From Flavobacterium sp. DG2-3 (lineage in GTDB: Bacteria; Bacteroidota; Bacteroidia; Flavobacteriales; Flavobacteriaceae): a stretch of 64,000 bases of DNA. Each line of letters starts with the position of its first letter. Position 1 is the first letter of the stretch. Location: the NCBI RefSeq assembly GCF_030730925.1, contig NZ_JAVAMB010000005.1:186001-250000 (forward strand). The letters run 5' to 3'. Shown here piece by piece: positions 17,726-26,623 of the stretch. The notes below the pieces were generated by a model. It did no database searches, had not been told where the DNA came from, and saw only the letters and a list, made by a program, of their open reading frames with translations. Made by a program: the position numbers and the translations under genes.

Positions 17726-18328
17726 ATGAGAATATTTTTAATGGCACTGCTTTTTTCTTTAAGTTCCTTTACTGCTGTAAATGTATGGGAAGAGAATGAA
17801 ATTTTAAGCGAAGTTGAATTCGCAAGACTTACCGAGCATGTAAGTGAAATTAAGGCTTACACATCAACTAATCACAAGTACAGTAATAAAATTGCTTTTC
17901 TTGTTGATATGAAAATTAAATCAGGAAAAAATCGCTTTTTTGTTTACGATCTTGAAAACAATCAGATTCTAGATCAAGGATTGGTAGCGCACGGCTCTGG
18001 TTCTGAAACAGGAATAAAAGGAGATATCCTGCAATTCAGCAATACTCCAAATTCAAATTGCACTTCGCTAGGAAGATATTCAGTAGAAAAGCCGTATAAA
18101 GGTGTTTTCGGAAAAGCTTTCAGATTGGCAGGATTAGATGAAACGAATAATAATGCCATGAAGCGTGCTATTGTATTGCACCATTACAAAGAAGTTCCGT
18201 CTGACGAACAAGGTTATTACATTATCAACAGCCACGGTTGTCCAATGGTTAACGAAGCATTCTTCAAAAGACTTGAAAAATATATAGAAAGTTCAAATTC
18301 TAAAATCTTATTGTCTGTTTATTATTAA
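17726..18328 (+). CDS. Murein L,D-transpeptidase catalytic domain family protein
   Basis: From ATG 17726 the protein has 200 residues; an in-frame TTG nine bases upstream is less likely because the ATG gives a cleaner signal peptide (MRIFLMALLFSLSSFTA). After the signal comes a YkuD-like fold of the L,D-transpeptidase catalytic domain family, with VAHGSGSETG and the catalytic motif NSHGCPMV, in which Cys is the nucleophile and His the base. It probably acts on periplasmic peptidoglycan. The gene is monocistronic and ends before a strong terminator at 18396. Confidence 0.85.
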   Translation: MRIFLMALLFSLSSFTAVNVWEENEILSEVEFARLTEHVSEIKAYTSTNHKYSNKIAFLVDMKIKSGKNRFFVYDLENNQILDQGLVAHGSGSETGIKGDILQFSNTPNSNCTSLGRYSVEKPYKGVFGKAFRLAGLDETNNNAMKRAIVLHHYKEVPSDEQGYYIINSHGCPMVNEAFFKRLEKYIESSNSKILLSVYY

Positions 18329-18395
18329 AAGATGGAACAATAAGTTTGGAGTAAACTAAAATTCCATTAGATTTTTGAACAGTAAAAATAAATTT

Positions 18396-18422
18396 AAAAG
18401 AGAACTTAGGTTCTCTTTTTTT
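18396..18422 (+). terminator. Intrinsic terminator after the L,D-transpeptidase gene
   Basis: AAAAGAGAAC and GTTCTCTTTT form a perfect 10-base stem with a TTAG loop, followed by a T-run. Confidence 0.85.
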
Positions 18423-18588
18423 ATGCCGATAAATTAAATTTTATGCCGTTTAAATTTTTGCCCTTTATCTCTAAGTTCCTATAAATGCTCAGTAAAAGCA
18501 ATAAATTAGGATAAACTTAACTTGTCTGATAAACTAGATAGAAAATACAAGTTGTAAATTAGTAGAATAGTAATCAAAAGTTTATTTT

Positions 18589-19614
18589 ATGAAAGCAGTA
18601 CGTTTTTTTGGGCACAAAGATGTCCGCGTTGTTAATGATCTTGAAAGACCTGTTCCAAAAGGTGATGAAGTTTTATTAAAAATTGGCGGAGCTGGTGTTT
18701 GCCACTCAGACCTGCACATTATAGACGAGGGAACAGTTGTAGGAACCGTTTTTACTCTAGGACACGAAAATGCGGGATGGGTTGAAGAAATTGGCGAAAA
18801 TGTGAAAGGATATAAAAAAGGAGATGCCGTGCTGGTATACGGTCCGTGGGGTTGCGGACATTGTAAGCCCTGTCAGCAGTCAAAAGAAAATTATTGTGAT
18901 CATCAGTCCGAGCAAGCTTACGGAGGCGGTTTAGGACTAGATGGCGGTATGGCAGAGTACATGCTGGTTCCGTCTTCGAGACTTTTAGTGCCTATTTTCG
19001 ATTTAGATCCTATAATTGCAGCTCCATTAACAGATGCAGCACTTACACCGTATTCTGCCATAAAACGTTCTCTTCCTAAATTAATGGCAGACGAGTTTGT
19101 TGTGGTTATTGGTGTTGGCGGTTTAGGACATGTCGCACTTCAGATATTAAGAGAAATCAGCGGAGCAGCTATTATTGCCTGCGATGTTACCGAAGATAAA
19201 TTAGCATTTGCAAAAGAATTAGGGGCCGAATTTACCATTAATTCTAAAGATGCCGATGCAGCAGAACAAATTCAGAAAATTACCGGAATCAAAAAAGCTA
19301 AAGTTGTTCTAGATTTTGTTGGAGCAACTTCAACAATAGATTTAGGAACAAAGGTTGTAAGCTTAGATGGAGATCTTACGATTGTTGGTCTTGGCGGCGG
19401 ACATTATCAGTATAGTATGAATGTTTTGCCTTTCGGAGTGAGTATGACCAATCCGTATTGGGGATCAAGAACAGAATTGATGGAAGTTGTAGGCTTGGCT
19501 AGACAAAAGAAAATTCATATCGAAATAGAAAAACATAAACTTGACGATGCTAACGAAGTGTATGATAGAATGAGACAAGGAAAAATAAAAGGCAGAGCCG
19601 TTTTAATACCTTAA
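18589..19614 (+). CDS. Zinc-dependent medium-chain alcohol dehydrogenase
   Basis: 341 residues. The catalytic zinc ligands are visible as GVCHSDLH (Cys/His region) and GHENAG; the structural zinc loop reads CGHCKPCQQSKENYC with four cysteines. The Rossmann fold has VIGVGGLGHVALQ. Family knowledge gives reversible NAD(P)-dependent oxidation of alcohols to aldehydes; the Bacteroidetes group is often annotated NAD(P)-dependent alcohol dehydrogenase, with unknown natural substrate. It stands alone between two terminators. Confidence 0.92.
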   Translation: MKAVRFFGHKDVRVVNDLERPVPKGDEVLLKIGGAGVCHSDLHIIDEGTVVGTVFTLGHENAGWVEEIGENVKGYKKGDAVLVYGPWGCGHCKPCQQSKENYCDHQSEQAYGGGLGLDGGMAEYMLVPSSRLLVPIFDLDPIIAAPLTDAALTPYSAIKRSLPKLMADEFVVVIGVGGLGHVALQILREISGAAIIACDVTEDKLAFAKELGAEFTINSKDADAAEQIQKITGIKKAKVVLDFVGATSTIDLGTKVVSLDGDLTIVGLGGGHYQYSMNVLPFGVSMTNPYWGSRTELMEVVGLARQKKIHIEIEKHKLDDANEVYDRMRQGKIKGRAVLIP

Positions 19615-19627
19615 AAGTCATAAGAAA

Positions 19628-19657
19628 AGAATCCGTCACAACAGAGGCGGATTTTTT
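19628..19657 (+). terminator. Intrinsic terminator after the alcohol dehydrogenase gene
   Basis: AATCCGTC (19630-19637) pairs with GGCGGATT (19646-19653), 8 bases with one G-U pair, and is followed by TTTT. Confidence 0.7.
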
Positions 19658-19674
19658 GTTTTGATAAAATACTA

Positions 19675-19704
19675 TTTGCAGATTAAAAAATATCGATATA
19701 TTTG
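19675..19704 (+). promoter_or_regulatory. Promoter of the tandem leader/ilvN-like unit
   Basis: TTTG at 19675-19678 and TATATTTG at 19697-19704 are separated by 18 bases, close to the Bacteroidetes consensus TTTG-N19/20-TAnnTTTG. It lies 18 bases before the first leader ATG. Confidence 0.7.
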
Positions 19705-19721
19705 CGCATCCAATCAAGCAA

Positions 19722-19772
19722 ATGAAAAACACAATTAACATCGCTTCTATTATCATGATTATCATTCGATAG
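19722..19772 (+). CDS. Isoleucine-rich leader peptide 1
   Basis: A 16-codon ORF encoding MKNTINIASIIMIIIR, with seven isoleucines. It follows a good promoter and precedes a strong terminator hairpin at 19816-19844, the layout of a transcription attenuator of branched-chain amino acid genes. Ribosome stalling on Ile codons when charged tRNA-Ile is scarce would prevent terminator formation. The GGAGAGG segment just after the stop could pair with CCTCCC of the terminator as part of an antiterminator, which is inference. Confidence 0.85.
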   Translation: MKNTINIASIIMIIIR

Positions 19773-19815
19773 TGATGGAGAGGTGTTATATAAATAAGTA
19801 AAAGATACAATTTAG

Positions 19816-19844
19816 AAAGCCTCCCATAATCGGGAGGCTTTTTG
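19816..19844 (+). terminator. Attenuator terminator 1
   Basis: AAGCCTCCC and GGGAGGCTT form a 9-base stem (10 with the flanking A-T) around ATAATC, followed by TTTG. It lies between the two leader ORFs. Confidence 0.88.
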
Positions 19845-19856
19845 TTTACAGCAATT

Positions 19857-19916
19857 ATGAAAAAATTAGTTCAGAATAGCATTATTATTTCAATTATCAT
19901 TATTCGCATTACATGA
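19857..19916 (+). CDS. Isoleucine-rich leader peptide 2
   Basis: A 19-codon ORF encoding MKKLVQNSIIISIIIIRIT, with eight isoleucines, one leucine and one valine. It starts 13 bases after attenuator terminator 1 and has no separate promoter that I can see, so it is reached only by read-through of the first terminator. It is followed by its own terminator at 19942-19978. Together with leader 1 this forms two attenuators in series. Confidence 0.85.
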   Translation: MKKLVQNSIIISIIIIRIT

Positions 19917-19941
19917 CGAGTTAGGATTATATTGTCTATTC

Positions 19942-19978
19942 AAAAAAGCCTTTCTCAGTCCTGCGAAAGGCTTTTTTT
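19942..19978 (+). terminator. Attenuator terminator 2
   Basis: AAGCCTTTC and GAAAGGCTT form the stem, extended by A/T pairs to 13 bases, with the loop TCAGTCCTGC, followed by a T-run. It lies 41 bases before the ilvN-like start codon. Confidence 0.88.
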
Positions 19979-20019
19979 ATTTCCCTCCAGCAACAAAAAA
20001 GCATAAATAAAATCACACA

Positions 20020-20526
20020 ATGAAAAACGAATTTACCCTCACCATTTATTCTGAAGATCAAATAAGATTAATCAATAAACTCAGCTCGATGTTTATACGA
20101 AAACAAGTAGCTATTTTGAGTCTTAATATGTCTATTTGCGAAATTGATCAAATGTACAGGCACACTATAGTAGTAAATGAAACATTAGATACCGTAATAA
20201 ACTTAGCTGCACAGATTGAGAAAATTATAGAAGTTTTTAAATGCAGTTATTCTTCGAAAGATGAAATCTTTTACAGGCAGACCGCATTATTTAAGATCTC
20301 GACTGCGGTATTTATGTCAGATCCAAGAATGGAAAGTATACTTCGCGAAAAAGATCTCACGGTTTCAGAAATTCAGAAAGAATACACCGTATTGCAAGCC
20401 ACAGGAACAGATGAAGAGATAATCAGCTTGACTGAAAAATTAAAACAATTGAAGCTTGTAGAATTTATAAAGAGCTCCAGAATTGCACTTACAAAATCTG
20501 AAGAAGGCTTTTGTGCAGAATTTTAG
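20020..20526 (+). CDS. ilvN: Orphan acetolactate synthase small subunit-like ACT protein
   Basis: 168 residues. Residues 4-75 form an ACT domain: FTLTIYSEDQIRLINKLSSM, then MYRHTIVVNETLDTVINLAA and a helix ending KIIEVFKCSY, as in IlvN. The C-terminal part fits the second IlvN domain but is diverged. IlvN activates the large subunit IlvB and gives feedback sensitivity. Here there is no ilvB, ilvC or ilvD nearby; the next gene is an MscS channel 77 bases on. The usual ENxxG loop that binds valine is replaced by SEDQIRL, so valine control may differ. Regulation by two Ile-rich attenuators supports a role tied to branched-chain supply. Confidence 0.75.
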   Translation: MKNEFTLTIYSEDQIRLINKLSSMFIRKQVAILSLNMSICEIDQMYRHTIVVNETLDTVINLAAQIEKIIEVFKCSYSSKDEIFYRQTALFKISTAVFMSDPRMESILREKDLTVSEIQKEYTVLQATGTDEEIISLTEKLKQLKLVEFIKSSRIALTKSEEGFCAEF

Positions 20527-20603
20527 AAAAAAACTGAGTTTAAATCAGTTGTTTTCTGCTAGATTTCTTATTTTTAATAGTCTAAGTTACTAAAGCTAAA
20601 AAT

Positions 20604-22388
20604 ATGATTTTAGGTACTAAACGTTTATTGTCTTTTTTATTGCTGTTCTCGGCAGTACTGATAACGCCATTAAGAATGGAAGCGCAGCTTTTGGGTGCAG
20701 CCAAAACTACGGCCGAAGAACCAGCAAAAATTCCAGATGATTCACTAGGAAGAAGAACACCTCAAGGAACTGTAAATGGTTTTATCAAGGCAATTGGCGA
20801 TCAGAATTATCTGCGTGCCAGCCAGTATTTTATGCTTAGTAAACGTTCGTACCGCAAAACGGCTGAAAGAATACGAATAGCCAAGACCTTTCAGCAGCTT
20901 TTGGATCAGGGTGGTAATTTTTCGCCATCATCTATTCTTAGCAATAAAGAATTGGGACGAATAGATGATAATCTGGCAACGGGAATCGATTTAGTCGGAA
21001 ATATATCGACAGACAAAATAAACATACAGCTTTATCTGGAAAATCAGTCAGATGATAGTGAGCCGGCTTTATGGCTTTTTTCGGCAGAAACCATTGAAGC
21101 CATTCTTTCAGCAGATGTTAGCGGAGAAAAAACATTTTTGGACAGAGTATTGCCAAAAGTCTTAAAAGAAAAGAAATTTGGAAATGTTCCTATTGGACAT
21201 TGGGGAGTAGTGGTGATAATGACGATTGTTTCCTACCTGCTTTCCAGACTGCTTATATTCGTCTTTATATTTCTGCTTCAAAAAATATGGAAGAAAGCAG
21301 ACAGCGAGAAAGGGAACGCTATAATCGAGGCTTTTACGTTGCCGGTGCAAATGTATCTCACGGTAATCTTATTTGTAGCAACAACGCAACGCATGGGAAT
21401 TTCGATAATTGTGCGCCAGCGATTTAGCATCATCATAATCACAATCGGAATTTTGGCTTTTTTAATCCTGCTTTGGAGAATGACCGATTTTGTGAGCATG
21501 TTTACCAGAAGCAGAATGAATAGGCGAGGACGTGCTTCTGCCGTATCTGCGGTTTTGTTTTTAAGCCGCACCATGAAAGCAGCAATTGTAGTTATCGGAA
21601 TTATTGCCATACTGGGAATTATTGGAGTAGATGTCACAGCAGGACTTGCTGCACTTGGAATTGGGGGGATTGCATTGGCTCTTGGAGCACAAAAAACAAT
21701 AGAAAATTTTGTGGGAAGTGTCAGCCTTATTGCCGATCAGCCCCTACGCGTTGGTGATTATTGTCGTGTTGACGATATTAAAGGAACGGTAGAATCTATC
21801 GGAATGCGTTCTACGACACTTCGTACGGCAGCCCGAAGTATTGTTACGATTCCGAATGGACAGCTTTCGGCTAGTAAAATAGAAAATTATGCCCATCGCG
21901 ACCGATTTATATTCAATCCGATTTTTGGTTTTAGAATGGAAACCACTCCAGACCAAATGCGTTATCTGCTTGTCGAATTAAGATCTTTGCTCTACGCACA
22001 TCCCGGAGTAATCAATACGCCTCCAATAGTCCGTTTTACGGGCATTACAGCCGATGCTTTAAAAGTTGAAATTACTGCTTATATTGAAGCGGTTAATTTT
22101 GAAACCTCACAAGAAGTGCAAGAAGATCTTTTATTGCGAATGATGGATATTATAGAAAAAAGTGGTACTTCTTTGGCTTATCCGTCGCAGACATTATACA
22201 TGGCGAGAGATATTCCTTTTTCAACTGAAAAAGCAGAGGAAGTTGCAGAAACAGTTAAAAAGTGGAAGGAAAATAATGAATTGCAACTTCCTAAATTTGA
22301 CCCGAAAAGGGTAGAGAACTTAAAGGGAAGCATTAAATATCCAGACGATGGAAGTTTTAATCCAGATACGGATATGACTATAATTTAA
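20604..22388 (+). CDS. MscS-family mechanosensitive ion channel with periplasmic domain
   Basis: 594 residues. A signal-like helix at residues 5-27 ends in RMEAQ and is followed by about 170 residues of periplasmic domain. Hydrophobic helices follow between about 200 and 365, including a pore-like helix GLAALGIGGIALALGAQKTI that matches the MscS TM3 Gly/Ala pattern. The beta domain then shows GDYCRVDDIKGTVESIGMRS and IPNGQLSASKIENY, typical of MscS. It is probably in the inner membrane and releases solutes on hypo-osmotic shock. It ends before a bidirectional terminator shared with the GH3 gene. Confidence 0.93.
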   Translation: MILGTKRLLSFLLLFSAVLITPLRMEAQLLGAAKTTAEEPAKIPDDSLGRRTPQGTVNGFIKAIGDQNYLRASQYFMLSKRSYRKTAERIRIAKTFQQLLDQGGNFSPSSILSNKELGRIDDNLATGIDLVGNISTDKINIQLYLENQSDDSEPALWLFSAETIEAILSADVSGEKTFLDRVLPKVLKEKKFGNVPIGHWGVVVIMTIVSYLLSRLLIFVFIFLLQKIWKKADSEKGNAIIEAFTLPVQMYLTVILFVATTQRMGISIIVRQRFSIIIITIGILAFLILLWRMTDFVSMFTRSRMNRRGRASAVSAVLFLSRTMKAAIVVIGIIAILGIIGVDVTAGLAALGIGGIALALGAQKTIENFVGSVSLIADQPLRVGDYCRVDDIKGTVESIGMRSTTLRTAARSIVTIPNGQLSASKIENYAHRDRFIFNPIFGFRMETTPDQMRYLLVELRSLLYAHPGVINTPPIVRFTGITADALKVEITAYIEAVNFETSQEVQEDLLLRMMDIIEKSGTSLAYPSQTLYMARDIPFSTEKAEEVAETVKKWKENNELQLPKFDPKRVENLKGSIKYPDDGSFNPDTDMTII

Positions 22389-22393
22389 AAGAA

Positions 22394-22425
22394 AATAGGC
22401 TGTTCAAAAGACAGCCTATTTTTTT
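22394..22425. terminator. Bidirectional terminator between mscS-like and GH3 genes
   Basis: AATAGGCTGT and ACAGCCTATT pair with a TCAAAAG loop, followed by T-runs on the plus strand and A-rich upstream sequence. Confidence 0.82.
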
Positions 22426-22447
22426 ATTGCAATTTATAATTTCAGAA

Positions 22448-25060
22448 CTATTTCTCTAGAGTTATAGTTTTACCTGTAAAGTTTATTCTGCCACTTTGAA
22501 CATCTTTAGAACCATCAGGCTGTTTTCCGCCAACAAAAATTGTAAACCATCCCGGTTCTACCACACGCTGTTTTTTCTTATTGATCATAGAAAGCTGTCT
22601 TGGCGTAATAGTAAAAGTGACCGTTTTGGTTTCTCCTTTTTTAAGATGAATGCGCTCAAAACCTTCCAATTGCAAAATCGGACGCGGAGTAGAAGCTTTT
22701 TCATCTTTCAGATATAATTCAGCCACTTCATCTCCGTCACGTTCTCCTGTATTGGTTACATCTACAGATACTTTAAAATCATTTTCGGAATTTAACTCTT
22801 TTGGAAGCTGTAAATTAGAATAGTTGAAATTCGTATAACTCAAACCAAATCCAAAAGGATATAAAGGCGTTTTATGAAAGTAGCGATACGTTCTTCCTTC
22901 CATATCATAATTTTCAAATTTAGGAAGCTGGTCAACAGATTTATAATACGTAACCGGAAGTCTTCCCGCTGGATTATAATCTCCAAAAAGGACATCCGCG
23001 ATAGCGTTACCACCTTGCTGTCCAGGATATCCTGCTGTAAGAATTGCGGGAATATTGTCATTTGCCCAATTGACAGAAAGCGCACTTCCGTTTATTAAAA
23101 CTAATATAACTGGTTTTCCAGTAGCTTTAACGGCTTTCATCAATTCTTCCTGATTTGCTGGTAAATCCAAACTTGTTCGGTCACCGCCATTAAAACCATC
23201 TGCTTCAACTTTCATTTCTTCTCCTTCCAAACGCTCATTCAATCCTAAAACTAAAATTACAGCATCGGCTTGATTGGCAGTCTGTACCGCATTTTGAACC
23301 AAATTTTCTTCTGGTTCTGCCCAAAACAGTTTTGCAATGGCGTCTCCGTAGTAATTCTGATACTTGATTTCTATTTTATATTTCTTTCCTGCTTCTAAAT
23401 TAATTTTTTGCGGACGAAAACGTGGGTGATGATCGTTTTTTCCGCCTTCAGCTTTTCCTCCTTCAATTTGAACAGTCATAAAAGGTTTTGACCACTCTGA
23501 AATGTTATAAATTCCCGTTTTAGGAACCGTAAGAAAACCTGTCCATTTTACACTGTAATGCCCCATTTTCAATCGAGGATCTGGCGTGTTAATATCCCAT
23601 TCAAAATCTATATTATCATCAATTTGGGTAAATAATGGTTTTCCTTTCCAATCCAAATTATTAAAATATTCTCCAACTAAACCTTGCGTTCCGTTTTCAT
23701 TCTGAAAATAAATAGACGGAATAATTTTCATTGCTTCAACTCCTTTAGCTAAGTCCGTTCCTTTGGCATATAAAACTTTAGCGTTCGGCTCCAATTTGTT
23801 TTGAATTCCCTTTAAAACCGTAACCGGATTGCTCGGAACTCCGCTGTAATTTCCCCATAAAGACTGAATATCATCTGCATTTGGACCAATTACGGCAACT
23901 GTTTTAATGTTTTTAGAAAGTGGCAGCGTATTATTCTGGTTCTTCAAAAGCACAATACTTTTTTGAGAAGCTATTCTAGCAAGATAATCGTGCGCTGCAT
24001 TGTTATTATCAGAATACGGAATCTGAGCAAAAGGTACAATATCGTCTGGATCAAACATTCCTAACTTGAAACGAGCGGTATATAAACGTTTAACAGCAAT
24101 ATCAATGTCAGCTTCAGCAATTAATTTGGAATCTACGGCCTCCTTTAAAGATTTAAAACTGCTTCCACATTCCAGATCCAAACCATTTTTTACTGCTAGA
24201 GCTGAAGCACTTGGCGCATCAGTTGTTATTTTATGGTATTTCCAAATATCCGTTACAGCGCCACAATCGGATACTACATAACCTTTAAAACCCCAGTCAT
24301 TTCTTAGAATATTAAACAAAAACGGACTAGCGCTAGCCGATTCTCCTCTAAAACGGTTATAAGCACCCATTATAGAGTAAACATGTCCTTCTTTTACCAA
24401 TGTTCTAAAAGCTGGAAGATAGGTTTCATAAAGATCAATATCGCTTGTATTGGCATCGAAATAATGGCGTGATGGTTCTGGCCCAGAGTGTACGGCATAG
24501 TGCTTGGCAGTAGCGACTACTTTTAAATATTTCTCATTATTGCCTTGAAGTCCGTTTACATAATTGAGTCCCAACTGGCCCGTTAAAAACGGATCTTCGC
24601 CATAGGTTTCATGCCCGCGTCCCCAACGAGGATCTCGAAATATATTGACGTTTGGCGACCAAAATGTCAAGCCTTGATAAATACCGTGCTGACCTCTTCT
24701 TAAATATTCATGGTGTTTCGCGCGTGCTTCATCAGAAATAGCAGTAGCTACGTCCAAAATCAATTGGCGATCCCAAGAAGAAGCAATAGAAATAGATTGC
24801 GGAAAAACAGTGGCAAATCCCGCACGGGCAACGCCATGCAGCGATTCGTTCCACCAATTGTACTCAGGAATTCCCAAGCGGTCAATTGCTGGAGCAGAAT
24901 CCATTAATTGATTTATTTTTTCGTCTAATGACATTCTCGATACTAAGTCATTAACACGCTGTTCTGTAGGTAGATTGGGGTTTTTGTACGGAAAATTTTC
25001 TTGCGCAAAGGTGGTTAAAGCAAAAAAATGTAACGCAACAACGATGGATCTTTTTTTCAT
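22448..25060 (-). CDS. GH3 beta-xylosidase/glucosidase with PA14 domain
   Basis: 870 residues with a signal peptide (MKKRSIVVALHFFALTTFAQ). The N-terminal GH3 domain contains FWSPNVNIFRDPRWGRGHET, typical of the xylan 1,4-beta-xylosidase subgroup, and the nucleophile region KGYVVSDCGAVTDI with Asp as the nucleophile. A PA14-like insertion lies at about 455-610 (GLVGEYFNNLDWKGKP...), in the C-terminal GH3 domain, followed by a fibronectin-III-like end. It removes single sugars from oligosaccharides in the periplasm by family knowledge. Substrate, xyloside or glucoside, cannot be decided from sequence alone. There is no SusCD pair next to it, so it is not in an obvious PUL. Confidence 0.9.
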   Translation of the reverse strand: MKKRSIVVALHFFALTTFAQENFPYKNPNLPTEQRVNDLVSRMSLDEKINQLMDSAPAIDRLGIPEYNWWNESLHGVARAGFATVFPQSISIASSWDRQLILDVATAISDEARAKHHEYLRRGQHGIYQGLTFWSPNVNIFRDPRWGRGHETYGEDPFLTGQLGLNYVNGLQGNNEKYLKVVATAKHYAVHSGPEPSRHYFDANTSDIDLYETYLPAFRTLVKEGHVYSIMGAYNRFRGESASASPFLFNILRNDWGFKGYVVSDCGAVTDIWKYHKITTDAPSASALAVKNGLDLECGSSFKSLKEAVDSKLIAEADIDIAVKRLYTARFKLGMFDPDDIVPFAQIPYSDNNNAAHDYLARIASQKSIVLLKNQNNTLPLSKNIKTVAVIGPNADDIQSLWGNYSGVPSNPVTVLKGIQNKLEPNAKVLYAKGTDLAKGVEAMKIIPSIYFQNENGTQGLVGEYFNNLDWKGKPLFTQIDDNIDFEWDINTPDPRLKMGHYSVKWTGFLTVPKTGIYNISEWSKPFMTVQIEGGKAEGGKNDHHPRFRPQKINLEAGKKYKIEIKYQNYYGDAIAKLFWAEPEENLVQNAVQTANQADAVILVLGLNERLEGEEMKVEADGFNGGDRTSLDLPANQEELMKAVKATGKPVILVLINGSALSVNWANDNIPAILTAGYPGQQGGNAIADVLFGDYNPAGRLPVTYYKSVDQLPKFENYDMEGRTYRYFHKTPLYPFGFGLSYTNFNYSNLQLPKELNSENDFKVSVDVTNTGERDGDEVAELYLKDEKASTPRPILQLEGFERIHLKKGETKTVTFTITPRQLSMINKKKQRVVEPGWFTIFVGGKQPDGSKDVQSGRINFTGKTITLEK

Positions 25061-25182
25061 TGGTTTTGGCTGGTTGGATTTGATTTAGTAAGTATTAAAT
25101 AAATATACTTAAAATCTATTTATAGCCAACTTATAAAAATATAAATAATTTTATCGAAGAGTTTTAGAACCCCAAAACCTCT

Positions 25183-26541
25183 TTAATGTTCTTCGGGTTC
25201 TCTCACAATTTCCATATTCCCATCATTTTGCTTTACCGCTTTCCAATCGGGATTCAATTCTATTTCGTAAAATTCGCTTATAATTTTTCTGCCCTCAATT
25301 TTAGAAGGAAGCGGAAACACAAAATATGTTTTTCCCTCTTTTTCATAACTTAGAATTCCAGCTTTGCCCAATTGGTTTTTTCCTTCAATTGTGCCAAAAT
25401 TTCCAAAGTTTTTTCCCGATTTATCACGACCTTTTATACTAGAATACACAATTCCCTTATCGTTTAAAGTTAAAGTGCCATTCATATTAAAAGTACGTCC
25501 GTAATGTTCAATATCAGTAATGGCGACTTTTAAGGTTGGTTTATTAAACAGTAAATCGGTGTAATAGTCAATTAGCTTCTTTTGTTCTTTTTCTCGCGCA
25601 ATTTCTTGTCTGTTTATTTCCTCAAAATTGTTTCTGAGTTTAGCAGATTCTAAACCCTTTTTATTGACATTTAATGCCGATTTAAGAACCATATTTTCGT
25701 AAATGTCGGCAAAATTATAAATTTTGTCTAAGCCATTTTTCCAAGGAATATCCAGATAATCAAAAATTAATCCATAGGCTGGGCCAGTGGCGTAGGGGAA
25801 AGGTCTGGTATATGTTTTGGCCTCTTCACGATCATTAATTTCCTCGATTGCCTTTTCGTATTTATTAGAATAAGAAGATAAAGCGAAACCAGTGTAATTG
25901 GCTAACGCTTCTAAGGTTTCTATTTCCAATTCGTCGTTAAGGCATTTTGCATATTGCTTTTGTCTTTCTTTTCTAAAAATAACGGCATCTTTCAGATGGT
26001 TTTTGACTTCAACGTTTTTTCTTTTTTCGCTAATAGCCTTCAAAGCATTTTTTAATGCCTGATATTCTAATCGCAATAAAATACGGGCATTAGTTTCGTC
26101 CAAATATTCAATCGGATTTCCTTTAAATTTTCGAGATTTCATCTGCAGTAAATGAAACAATTCATGAATAACTGTAGCGCTTTTATCATCCAGATAGTTA
26201 TTCAAAACTGTAGCATATTCTTTTCCTTCATATTTTTGAGTGGTATTGACAAAAACCAGAGAATTGCGTTCCATTGTTTTATAATGTAAAGTATCATTAT
26301 CGGTTTTACTGTTTGGTAAGTTTGCCAAACTGTAAATAGAAGAATCAAAATCGATTACAATAATACTGTCATTCCAAATTGGTTTTCCCCAAAGTTTTCC
26401 ATTATCTTTTTCTAAGAGGACTTTGGCTTCCAGAAGTTTTGTTTGAATGTTTTGCCTTTTTGCTAAAGCTTTTTCTGTTTCTTGTGCTGTGGCAAATTGT
26501 AAAAGCATCGTGAAGATTAGCAATAAAAAATTCTTTTTCAT
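25183..26541 (-). CDS. Secreted HELFH-motif putative metalloprotease
   Basis: 452 residues with a signal peptide (MKKNFLLLIFTMLLQFATAQ). A HExxH zinc motif occurs at about residues 127-131 in TVIHELFHLLQMKSRKFKG, with Glu later in YLDETNARILL as a possible third ligand. I do not recognise the exact peptidase family. The C terminus is a beta domain with GTIEGKNQLGKAGILSYEKE. It stands 122 bases from the GH3 gene on the same strand. An inactive or structural role is possible. Confidence 0.7.
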   Translation of the reverse strand: MKKNFLLLIFTMLLQFATAQETEKALAKRQNIQTKLLEAKVLLEKDNGKLWGKPIWNDSIIVIDFDSSIYSLANLPNSKTDNDTLHYKTMERNSLVFVNTTQKYEGKEYATVLNNYLDDKSATVIHELFHLLQMKSRKFKGNPIEYLDETNARILLRLEYQALKNALKAISEKRKNVEVKNHLKDAVIFRKERQKQYAKCLNDELEIETLEALANYTGFALSSYSNKYEKAIEEINDREEAKTYTRPFPYATGPAYGLIFDYLDIPWKNGLDKIYNFADIYENMVLKSALNVNKKGLESAKLRNNFEEINRQEIAREKEQKKLIDYYTDLLFNKPTLKVAITDIEHYGRTFNMNGTLTLNDKGIVYSSIKGRDKSGKNFGNFGTIEGKNQLGKAGILSYEKEGKTYFVFPLPSKIEGRKIISEFYEIELNPDWKAVKQNDGNMEIVREPEEH

Positions 26542-26623
26542 TTTCGATTGATGTTTAAGATTTCGAAAACAAAATTAGAATTGCCAGTATTGAAAATGAG
26601 TTACTAAAGGGCTGAAATTAGGA

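Noticed and set aside
19550..19810. 86-codon minus-strand ORF opposite the first leader peptide
   Set aside because: It overlaps the alcohol dehydrogenase end, a terminator, the promoter and leader 1; the attenuator reading explains the region better.
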